Shown here in pieces: positions 27,663-33,896 of a DNA stretch of 64,000 nucleotides. How positions within the stretch are numbered: the first letter of the stretch is position 1; each line of letters begins with the position of its first letter. The notes below the pieces were generated by a model, which worked only from the letters and a program-made list of their open reading frames with translations, did no database searches and was not told where the DNA came from. The stretch spans positions 256,501 to 320,500 of the forward strand of contig JADJHP010000002.1 of NCBI GenBank assembly GCA_016707525.1, written 5' to 3'. A program made the position numbers and the translations under genes. The stretch comes from Ignavibacteriota bacterium. GTDB taxonomy: Bacteria; Bacteroidota; Ignavibacteria; UBA10030; UBA6906.

Positions 27663-28607
27663 ATGCCACAGCATCACAAGGTCATCATCGTTGGGTCCGG
27701 CCCGGCCGGGCTCACCGCTGCGCTGTATACCGCACGGGCGAACCTGAGTCCCGTTGTGTTCGAAGGGGTGCAGCCGGGCGGACAGCTCACCATCACCACC
27801 GAAGTGGAGAACTATCCCGGTTTTCCGGCCGGTATCATGGGTCCGGAGCTGATGGACCACATGCGGAACCAGGCGCATAAATTCGGCGCGCGATCGGTGT
27901 ACAAGAACATCGCGAAAGTGGACCTGGGTGTTCGTCCCTTCCATCTCTGGAGTGACGGGGAGGAGTTCACGGCAGATGCGGTCATCGTGGCGACCGGAGC
28001 ATCGGCAAAGTTACTTGGACTACCATCCGAGAAGGAGTACATGGGATACGGGGTGTCTGCCTGCGCAACGTGCGATGGGTTCTTCTACCGCGGCCTTGAG
28101 GTCGTGGTGGTCGGTGGCGGCGATACGGCAGTTGAAGAGGCCACGTTCCTGACGCGGTTCGCGACCAAAGTGACGATCATTCATCGCCGCGATGCGCTGC
28201 GGGCATCGAAGGTGATGCAGGAGAAGGCGGCAAAGAATCCGAAGATCGCCTTCGCCTGGGATTCGGTGATCGAGGAGATCCTCGGGACGTCGGAGAACGG
28301 CAAGAAGGTCGTGACGGGGATCAGGCTCAAGAACCTTAAGACCGGTGTGGTAGCGGACATGAAGACCGATGGTGTGTTCATGGGTATTGGCCACCAGCCG
28401 AACACAGGGTTATTCGCGGGCCAATTGGACATGGACAGTGTCGGGTATCTGGTAACGAAGGAGCGGTCCACGCGGACGAATATTCCGGGTGTCTTTGCAG
28501 CCGGGGATGTTGCCGACAGTGTTTATCGGCAGGCGATCACGGCGGCGGGTTCCGGATGTCAGGCTGCGCTTGATGCGGAGCGATGGCTCGAAGATCAGCA
28601 TTCGTAA
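27663..28607 (+). CDS. trxB: Thioredoxin-disulfide reductase
   Basis: 314 aa flavoenzyme that passes electrons from NADPH to thioredoxin. GSGPAGLTAALYTARA binds FAD, VVVGGGDTAVEEATFLTRFA binds NADPH, the redox pair is C134-A-T-C137 (SACATCDGF), and GVFAAGDVADSVYRQAITAAGSG ends the FAD domain. The ATG at 27663 has GGAG at 27653-27656. This matches the normal length, so it is a separate gene and not a domain of the upstream frame. A terminator follows. Confidence 0.95.
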   Translation: MPQHHKVIIVGSGPAGLTAALYTARANLSPVVFEGVQPGGQLTITTEVENYPGFPAGIMGPELMDHMRNQAHKFGARSVYKNIAKVDLGVRPFHLWSDGEEFTADAVIVATGASAKLLGLPSEKEYMGYGVSACATCDGFFYRGLEVVVVGGGDTAVEEATFLTRFATKVTIIHRRDALRASKVMQEKAAKNPKIAFAWDSVIEEILGTSENGKKVVTGIRLKNLKTGVVADMKTDGVFMGIGHQPNTGLFAGQLDMDSVGYLVTKERSTRTNIPGVFAAGDVADSVYRQAITAAGSGCQAALDAERWLEDQHS

Positions 28608-28634
28608 TACATAAGACATATAAGCATAATTGTG

Positions 28635-28666
28635 AAGGTGGGCGCGGAAATGCGTCCACCTTTTTT
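28635..28666 (+). terminator. Rho-independent terminator of trxB
   Basis: AAGGTGGGCGC (28635-28645) pairs with GCGTCCACCTT (28652-28662), with one wobble, over a GGAAAT loop, and runs into a T-tract to 28666. Confidence 0.8.
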
Positions 28667-28667
28667 G

Positions 28668-28764
28668 TTGACTGTCAATGTGACGACTTAGTGTGACATT
28701 AGGGCGTACATGTTGCCAGCAAGTCATAAGTAATGCGACAATGTGGCTCGTAATAGTGACATTA
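28668..28764. promoter_or_regulatory. AT-richer spacer with repeated GTGACATTA boxes upstream of the Hsp20 genes
   Basis: The 300-bp trxB-hsp20 spacer is clearly AT-richer than its surroundings. It holds a palindrome TTGACTGTCAA (28668-28678) and two copies of GTGACATTA (28693-28701 and 28756-28764), the second inside the near-symmetric GTGACATTATGACAC. It has no gene. These could be sites for a heat-shock or stress regulator; no CIRCE element is visible. Confidence 0.35.
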
Positions 28765-28805
28765 TGACACGTTGGGCTAGCGGTTCTTTTGTCATGTCTT
28801 GCTAA

Positions 28806-28834
28806 TTGATTGAAAATTAATGAGTTAGTAAAAT
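28806..28834 (+). promoter_or_regulatory. Putative promoter of the Hsp20 operon
   Basis: TTGATT (28806-28811), 17-bp spacer, TAAAAT (28829-28834). Transcription would start near 28841, leaving a 70-nt leader before the first Hsp20 ATG. Confidence 0.55.
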
Positions 28835-28911
28835 GGCACACTGATTGAATTACTACTGGCAGAATTGAGAACACAACACCATCTGTCCATTCAATCACAG
28901 GAGATAGAACA

Positions 28912-29358
28912 ATGATGATGCGAATCGAGCGCTTTCCGGTGATCCGTCCGGCACTGCACAACATTTTGAACCTCGAAAAGGAACTGGAGTCTTTGTTCGG
29001 AACCGACTCGTATCCCGTCGCCGCACCGGTAAGACACCGTTCCCCGTTGATGAACGTTGCGGAGAACGAAAAAGAGACCATTGTCACGCTCGAGCTTCCC
29101 GGGGTGGTCAGGGAGGATGTCAAGATCGCTTTCGAGGGTAGCGTGCTCTCGATCATCGGTGAGCGCAAGGAGCGTCAGCTTCCCGAGGGGGCTCATTGGG
29201 TGCGTAACGAATCGTATGCCGGCACGTTCCGGCGTGACCTCCGGCTGGCGAAGCCCGTCAATGCCGGCGCGGTGAGTGCAGAGCTGAAGAATGGCGTGCT
29301 GCAGATCGTGCTTCCCACTGCGGAAGAGGCCCGGCCACGCGAGATCTCGATCCGATAA
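28912..29358 (+). CDS. Small heat-shock protein Hsp20 (first of three)
   Basis: 148 aa. A short N-terminal arm precedes the alpha-crystallin domain (about 45-140: VAENEKETIVTLELPGVVREDVKIAFEG..., then ELKNGVLQIVLP). A C-terminal EISIR supplies the I-x-I anchoring motif. It is an ATP-independent holdase. AGGAGAT precedes the ATG by about 8 nt. First of a tandem cluster with gaps of about 20-30 bp. Confidence 0.92.
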   Translation: MMMRIERFPVIRPALHNILNLEKELESLFGTDSYPVAAPVRHRSPLMNVAENEKETIVTLELPGVVREDVKIAFEGSVLSIIGERKERQLPEGAHWVRNESYAGTFRRDLRLAKPVNAGAVSAELKNGVLQIVLPTAEEARPREISIR

Positions 29359-29376
29359 CTGAGGAGAATGACAACC

Positions 29377-29757
29377 ATGGAACGATCCATTGATGTGCGT
29401 GATCAGCAGATGAACACCGAAAACAGCTACGATCGTTGTCGCATTCCCACGGCGGATGTGTATGAGACCAGCGATGCATTCGTTGTGATGCTCGATCTGC
29501 CGGGCGTGCAGAAGGAAGGCATCTCGCTCCTCCACGAGAAGGGCGAGTTGAAGGTGAGGGCTGTTGCTCCGGCCGGACAGCCGTCCGACATGAAGGTGCT
29601 GGTCCGCGAAGTGCGACCGGCCACGTTTTTCCGGACATTCACGCTGGGAGAGGGCATCGACACCGGGAGCATTGATGCCCGTTTTGAATCAGGTGTTTTG
29701 ACCGTGAAATTGCTCAAAAGTGCGGCCTCCAGGTCGCGCGAGATAACCATCAGCTAA
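29377..29757 (+). CDS. Small heat-shock protein Hsp20 (second of three)
   Basis: 126 aa from ATG 29377, which has GAGGAG at 29361-29366; an ATG at 29368 is too close to that site. The alpha-crystallin domain runs about 25-120 (DVYETSDAFVVMLDLPGVQKEGISLL, then RFESGVLTVKLLK). The end is REITIS, giving the I-x-I motif. It is the most divergent of the three: the N-terminal arm is charged and short, and the domain core differs from the usual VKV(D/E)LPG pattern. Confidence 0.88.
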   Translation: MERSIDVRDQQMNTENSYDRCRIPTADVYETSDAFVVMLDLPGVQKEGISLLHEKGELKVRAVAPAGQPSDMKVLVREVRPATFFRTFTLGEGIDTGSIDARFESGVLTVKLLKSAASRSREITIS

Positions 29758-29787
29758 GACACGTACTGCAGAGAGGAGGAACCACCG

Positions 29788-30255
29788 ATGACACTGATGC
29801 GCTGGACACCAAGCCGTGAACTTCCGACTTTGCCGTCGGAGGTGTGGTCGATGCAGAGGGAGATCAACCGGATGTTCGACAATTTCTTCCGTGGCAATGC
29901 GGGGGAAGAGGAGTTACACATGCCGTCGTGGGATCCGGCCGTGGATGTGGCCGAGAGCACCGATGCCTATGTGGTGAAGGTCGAGCTCCCCGGGGTGAAC
30001 CGGAACGATGTGAAGATCGTCGTTCAGGACCGTCAGCTCACCATACGCGGGGAGAAGAAGCAGGAGAAGGACGCGAGGGAAGCCTCCTACCACAGGATCG
30101 AACGGAGTTATGGTGCTTTTCAGCGGACCTTCACGCTCCCGTCGGGTGTCAAATCCGACAAGATCGAAGCCGCGTACACCGACGGGATCCTGTCGGTCAC
30201 CTTGCCCAAGGCCGAGGAAGCAAAGGCAAAGGAGATCGAAGTCCGGGTGAAGTGA
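29788..30255 (+). CDS. Small heat-shock protein Hsp20 (third of three)
   Basis: 155 aa, the canonical class A-like Hsp20. The N-terminal arm has a WSMQREINRMFDNFF segment, then WDPAVDVAESTDAYVVKVELPGVNRNDVKI and the GILSVTLPKAEE motif; it ends KEIEVRVK (I-x-V). A strong GAGGAGG lies before the ATG. It closes the cluster and is followed by a 14-bp-stem terminator. The three proteins differ enough to be old duplicates. Confidence 0.93.
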   Translation: MTLMRWTPSRELPTLPSEVWSMQREINRMFDNFFRGNAGEEELHMPSWDPAVDVAESTDAYVVKVELPGVNRNDVKIVVQDRQLTIRGEKKQEKDAREASYHRIERSYGAFQRTFTLPSGVKSDKIEAAYTDGILSVTLPKAEEAKAKEIEVRVK

Positions 30256-30283
30256 CCGGAACGACCCCTCGTGTTTCACCAGT

Positions 30284-30315
30284 GCAACAGGGCCCGCTTC
30301 GGCGGGCCCTGTTGC
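30284..30315 (+). terminator. Terminator of the Hsp20 cluster
   Basis: A perfect 14-bp stem GCAACAGGGCCCGC (30284-30297) with a TTCG tetraloop (30298-30301) and its complement (30302-30315). The trailing ATTTCC is only weakly T-rich, but the stem is very stable. Confidence 0.75.
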
Positions 30316-30330
30316 ATTTCCCCTCGTTTG

Positions 30331-30359
30331 TTGACTCTTTCTCGATGTTTTATTATTAT
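30331..30359 (+). promoter_or_regulatory. Putative promoter of sppA
   Basis: TTGACT (30331-30336), 17-bp spacer, TATTAT (30354-30359), about 44 nt before the sppA ATG. Confidence 0.55.
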
Positions 30360-30402
30360 ATTGTAAATCAACAACTTACAGCACCCTCCCGGGTCTGCCC
30401 CC

Positions 30403-31311
30403 ATGTCGAAATCCACAAAGTGGTTCCTTGTCATCCTTGGCATTGTGCTCGTCACCGGCCTTCTCATCACCGTCGTCTTCGTCTCCATGATCGGCAACCT
30501 TGGCGGCGGCGGTACTGAGACCGTCACGACGGGGTCGGGTGACAAGATCGGTGTCGTCGAACTGCAGGGCGTGATCACGTCCTCGGAAGATTTTGTCCGG
30601 CAGGTGAAGAAGTTCCGAGAGCAGTCCTCCATCCGTGCGATCCTCATCCGCATCGATTCTCCGGGTGGCGGGGTGGTGGCGAGCCAGGAGATGTACGAAG
30701 AAGTGCGCAAGACGCGTGAGAGCGGGAAGCCTGTGGTGGTGTCGATGGGTTCGCTCGCCGCGAGCGGCGGGTACTACGTTGCCTGCGGCGCATCGCGCCT
30801 TGTTGCCAACCGCGGCACGCTCACCGGCAGCATCGGTGTGATCTCCGAGTTCCTGCAGATGCATGAGCTGCTCGGCAAGGTCGGCGTGGACATCAAGACG
30901 ATCAAGGCGGGCGCACTCAAGGATGCCGGGTCGTCGTCGCGCCCGATGACGGAGAAGGACCAGAAGTATTTCCAGGCGCTCATGGATGATGTGCACCGGC
31001 AGTTCATCACGGTGGTCGCCGATGAACGCGGCTTCGATTCCGCGTACGCCAGCGAGCTCGCCGACGGACGTGTGTTCACGGGTGAGCAGGCGGTGGTGGC
31101 GGGACTGGTGGACACGATCGGGACCTATGAGGATGCCATCCAGATCACGGCAGAGATCGCGGGCATCGAAGGCGAGCCGTCGCTGGTGCGCGAGAAGAAA
31201 CGCCGCACATGGTTGGAGTCGATGACGGGTGATGTGACAGAGCAGGTGCGTGCCGCCACGCAGGAGATGCTGTCGTGGCCGGTGATGTCGTTCAGGTTCA
31301 CGGGCCGGTAG
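30403..31311 (+). CDS. sppA: Signal peptide peptidase SppA (S49 family)
   Basis: 302 aa with one N-terminal transmembrane helix (about 7-30). It is a membrane-bound serine/lysine-dyad protease that clears cleaved signal peptides. The catalytic Ser is in GSLAASGGYYVACGA (about residue 120), and the Lys in TIKAGALKDAGS (about 168-173). RIDSPGGGVVAS is the oxyanion/substrate loop. The single-domain size matches the short SppA of Bacillus type, not the 67-kDa E. coli form. It leads a series running to HU and a zinc-ribbon protein. Confidence 0.92.
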   Translation: MSKSTKWFLVILGIVLVTGLLITVVFVSMIGNLGGGGTETVTTGSGDKIGVVELQGVITSSEDFVRQVKKFREQSSIRAILIRIDSPGGGVVASQEMYEEVRKTRESGKPVVVSMGSLAASGGYYVACGASRLVANRGTLTGSIGVISEFLQMHELLGKVGVDIKTIKAGALKDAGSSSRPMTEKDQKYFQALMDDVHRQFITVVADERGFDSAYASELADGRVFTGEQAVVAGLVDTIGTYEDAIQITAEIAGIEGEPSLVREKKRRTWLESMTGDVTEQVRAATQEMLSWPVMSFRFTGR

Positions 31312-31361
31312 GGATCCCCGGTGGTAGACGGGACTGACCAATCACTTCAGGAGGATCGGCG

Positions 31362-31661
31362 GTGACAAAGGCGGACATTGTGGATACGATTGCGACTGCC
31401 ACCGGATTGACGAAGGTTGAGACCGAGGCGGTGGTGGACGGCTTCATCTCCACGGTCATCAATGCGCTGAAGGAAGGGAAGAACATCGAGATCCGCGGCT
31501 TCGGCAGCTACAAGGTGAAGAAGCGGAAGGGCCGCGTTGCGCGCAACCCGCGCACCGGCGAACAGGTGATGGTCGACGAGCACTGGGTGCCGTTGTTCAA
31601 GGTGTCCAAGGAGGTCAAGACGCTCGTCAATGAGAACATGAAGAAATCAGCACAGCCGTAA
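31362..31661 (+). CDS. HU/IHF family DNA-binding protein
   Basis: 99 aa. The histone-like fold is seen as TKADIVDTIATATGLTK at the N-terminus and the conserved GFGSYKVKKRKGRVARNPRTGE beta-arm region, including the RNPRTGE tip. The start is GTG 31362 with AGGAGG at 31349-31354. It would bend and compact DNA as a dimer. The C-terminal tail (KTLVNENMKKSAQP) is slightly longer than in HU of E. coli. Confidence 0.93.
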   Translation: MTKADIVDTIATATGLTKVETEAVVDGFISTVINALKEGKNIEIRGFGSYKVKKRKGRVARNPRTGEQVMVDEHWVPLFKVSKEVKTLVNENMKKSAQP

Positions 31662-31672
31662 GGGACGGGACG

Positions 31673-32536
31673 ATGGCGGAGGCGAAAGCGATCTGTGGCT
31701 CCTGTGGAGCCGGTGTCACATTCGGAGCGGAGCGGTGCCCTGCATGCGGTGAACGCCTGTCATGGAGCGCTGCTGCGCCCGCGGCGGGTGCGGGCAAAGC
31801 GTGCCTGAACTGCGGCCAGTTGAATGAGCCGGGTGCTGTCACGTGTTCCTCATGCGGTGCGAAGCTCGGCGTGGTGAAGGGCCAGCGGGGCGGACAGCAG
31901 CAGAGGAAGCAGCACAGTATGCGCGACGCGACACCGAAGCGCGCCATCGAGCCGTGGCAGATCATTGCGGTGGTGGCGGTCCTCGCGCTCGTGGGCGTGC
32001 TCGCCTATGTGGAACTCTCGCGCGATCACGCACCGGCAGCGTCACCCGCGGCAGCGTCCGCGCCGATGACGATGCCGCCGATGATGCAGCAGCAGCCGGC
32101 CGTGGACATCGCAGCGCTGGAAGCGGCGGTGAAGGTGAGCCCCAACGATACGAAGACGGTGCTGGCCCTGGCCAACGGCCTGCACGACAACGGCGACTAC
32201 CTGCGTGCCGTGGAGGTCTATGCGAAGTATTTGAAGACGCATCCCAAGGATCCGGACGCCCGTGTCGATATGGGTGTCTGTTATTATCAACTCGGGATGC
32301 AGGACACCGTGAACACGGCGCGGTATTTCGCGCTCGCGATCACGGAGATGGAGGCCGCCTTGCGCGGCACGCCGACACATCAACCGGCGGCGTTCAATCT
32401 GGGTGTGGTCAACCTGCAGAAGGGCGATCTCGATATATCGAACCGGTGGTTCCGCAAGGCGGTGGAGCTGGGTCCGACGACGGATCTCGGTACGAGGGCC
32501 CAGCGGATGCTGCAGCAACATTCATCTATTCCCTAA
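31673..32536 (+). CDS. Double zinc-ribbon membrane protein with TPR repeats
   Basis: 287 aa. Two zinc ribbons lie at the N-terminus (CGSCG...CPACGE and CLNCGQ...CSSCGA, residues about 6-65). A single transmembrane helix follows (about 95-115: IIAVVAVLALVGVLAYV). The C-terminal region (about 145-280) is TPR-like (ALANGLHDNGDYLRAVEVYAKYLKTHPKDPDARVDMGVCYYQL). I do not know its function; the layout suggests a membrane-anchored scaffold with a cytoplasmic metal-binding head. 11 bp after HU. Confidence 0.78.
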   Translation: MAEAKAICGSCGAGVTFGAERCPACGERLSWSAAAPAAGAGKACLNCGQLNEPGAVTCSSCGAKLGVVKGQRGGQQQRKQHSMRDATPKRAIEPWQIIAVVAVLALVGVLAYVELSRDHAPAASPAAASAPMTMPPMMQQQPAVDIAALEAAVKVSPNDTKTVLALANGLHDNGDYLRAVEVYAKYLKTHPKDPDARVDMGVCYYQLGMQDTVNTARYFALAITEMEAALRGTPTHQPAAFNLGVVNLQKGDLDISNRWFRKAVELGPTTDLGTRAQRMLQQHSSIP

Positions 32537-32558
32537 GTGAGAGAAGAAAGGAGGCATC

Positions 32559-32654
32559 ATGCCCTGCGGTAAGAAGCGCAAGCGCCACAAGATGGCGACA
32601 CATAAGCGCAAGAAGCGGCTGAGAAAACAGCGTCACAAGAAGAAGATCCGCTAG
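32559..32654 (+). CDS. COX24/AURKAIP1-domain (bS22-like) basic miniprotein
   Basis: Only 31 aa, extremely basic (K/R/H make up more than two thirds). It starts MPCGKKRKRHKMATHKRKKR and then continues with more Lys/Arg/His. This matches the tiny COX24/AURKAIP1-like proteins of Bacteroidota that are related to mitochondrial mS38 and mycobacterial ribosomal bS22. A very strong AAGGAGG lies 5 nt before the ATG at 32559. That signal and the family resemblance make it real despite its size. It probably sits on the small ribosomal subunit. Confidence 0.8.
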   Translation: MPCGKKRKRHKMATHKRKKRLRKQRHKKKIR

Positions 32655-32719
32655 CGCCCGTATGCTGGCGGGCCAGCGCTGGACCCGGGCAGATGGTTTG
32701 CGCAGGGCGTGAACGGCAG

Positions 32720-32749
32720 GCAGGGATCCCGGTTCCCGGGATCCGCTGC
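32720..32749 (+). terminator. Strong hairpin after the basic miniprotein
   Basis: GGATCCCGG (32724-32732) pairs perfectly with 32736-32744 over a TTC loop, and the stem extends with GCAG/CTGC across one bulge. It is a probable terminator, but the following sequence is only modestly T-rich. A smaller hairpin (GCTGGC-GG-GCCAGC) lies at 32664-32677. Confidence 0.5.
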
Positions 32750-32803
32750 TTGCGGGGTCTTCACGGTGCATGCGCGCCCCTGCCCGTTGAGGGTCCGACG
32801 GCG

Positions 32804-32832
32804 TTGCATTTCGTTGTGGATTGTACTATACT
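32804..32832 (+). promoter_or_regulatory. Putative sigma-70 promoter of the YtxH gene
   Basis: TTGCAT (32804-32809), 17-bp spacer, TATACT (32827-32832). It predicts a start near 32839 and a 42-nt leader before the ATG at 32881. Confidence 0.65.
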
Positions 32833-32880
32833 TTTTTGTTGACCACTCCACGTCTGTGTTCCATCAGGATGAGGCGTACT

Positions 32881-33276
32881 ATGACGAAGAACGAGGGCAT
32901 GCTGAAGGGCCTGGTGATCGGCCTGCTTGCCGGCGGGGCCATCGGTGCGGTGGTCGCATTGCTGTACGCGCCGAAGAGCGGCCGCGAGTTGCGTGCGGAC
33001 CTGAAAGAGAAGGCCGATGAGTTCCGGGACGATGCTGAAGAGTATCTGACCGTCGCGCGCACGAAGGCCGGCGACATGGTGAGCGAAGCCAAGAAGCGCT
33101 CCGAGAGCCTGATCACCGACGCGAAGCGGAAGGCGGATACGCTGCTGGTGGATGCGGAGAAGGTGCTGACCGACGCCCGCCAGAAGACCGGCTCGGTGGG
33201 TGAAGAAGCGTCACGCGTGAAACACGCGATGAAAGCCGGGATGGATGCATTCAAAGAAGAGCGTCGCCGCTCCTAA
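32881..33276 (+). CDS. YtxH-domain envelope protein
   Basis: 131 aa. A glycine-rich transmembrane segment (GLVIGLLAGGAIGAVVALLYAPKSGRELR, about 8-36) is the YtxH signature. The rest is a long charged coiled-coil helix rich in K/E/D. The family is linked to stress or envelope integrity in Firmicutes, but its biochemical role is unknown. The ATG at 32881 sits inside a frame that extends upstream through the promoter and is not used. It is followed by a DUF948-like membrane protein. Confidence 0.83.
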   Translation: MTKNEGMLKGLVIGLLAGGAIGAVVALLYAPKSGRELRADLKEKADEFRDDAEEYLTVARTKAGDMVSEAKKRSESLITDAKRKADTLLVDAEKVLTDARQKTGSVGEEASRVKHAMKAGMDAFKEERRRS

Positions 33277-33306
33277 GCGGCTCCGCATGCGATCAAGGAG
33301 GAGTTT

Positions 33307-33693
33307 GTGGAACTCGCACTCAACCTAGCACTCATCATCGCGCTGCTCTGTCTCTCTGCCCTCTGTATCTACATGATCGTCGTCCTCCTCCGCCTCCGGG
33401 ATGTCATGACCAATCTGGAAAAGGATGTGAAGGAGATCACCACCCGCGCCATCCCCGTTCTCGACAACATGGAGTACATCACCACGCGGGTGAAGAACAT
33501 CACCGACAATATCGACGACCAGGTGGCCGCGGTCCGCGAGTCCATCGGGTCGATCAGAGCCATTGCTGATAATGTTGTGGACCTCGAGCGGCGAGTGCAA
33601 GAACGCATCGAGGGGCCGATCCTTGAGACCGTCGGATTCGTTGCCGCGGTCTTCAAAGGTGTACGGACTTTTTTTGACCGCGTCCGCATCTGA
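33307..33693 (+). CDS. Small single-pass membrane protein, DUF948-like
   Basis: 128 aa. An N-terminal transmembrane helix (about 4-28) is followed by a helical, amphipathic tail (VMTNLEKDVKEITTRAIPVLDNMEYITTRVKNITDNI...), typical of DUF948 proteins that often lie beside YtxH genes. The start is GTG 33307 with AAGGAGGAG before it. The function is unknown; the pairing with YtxH is conserved in other bacteria and supports a shared envelope role. Confidence 0.75.
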   Translation: MELALNLALIIALLCLSALCIYMIVVLLRLRDVMTNLEKDVKEITTRAIPVLDNMEYITTRVKNITDNIDDQVAAVRESIGSIRAIADNVVDLERRVQERIEGPILETVGFVAAVFKGVRTFFDRVRI

Positions 33694-33896
33694 CGTGCCG
33701 GCGTCCCACGCCGTCTGACCGGCACACCATGCCTGCGGAGAGCCGCAGTACGCACGGTGGCCGCTCCCGCCCGCGGTAGCGACCAGCGTGTCCCCGTGGT
33801 TCCCCTTGCGTGAACACTGTTCTGTCCCAACCACCGCCGCCACAGTCCGCACGGACTGATCTCGCCGGCGTTCAGACTGGAGGATCAAGAGACCCC
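33694..33896. other. 200-bp GC-rich spacer before the EF-G paralogue
   Basis: No gene is seen. It holds a GTGCCGG/CCGGCAC inverted repeat shortly after the DUF948 stop and a small palindrome AGTCCGCACGGACT. These may be structured mRNA leader or transcript-end elements. No clear promoter could be identified. Confidence 0.4.

Noticed and set aside
26628..28607. A real queG-trxB fusion protein
   Set aside because: The junction is meaningless in sequence, and a one-base fix gives two normal genes with proper starts and stops.
28663..28911. CIRCE/HrcA operator or ROSE thermometer for the Hsp20 genes
   Set aside because: No TTAGCACTC-N9-GAGTGCTAA and no ROSE-like hairpin over the ribosome-binding site.
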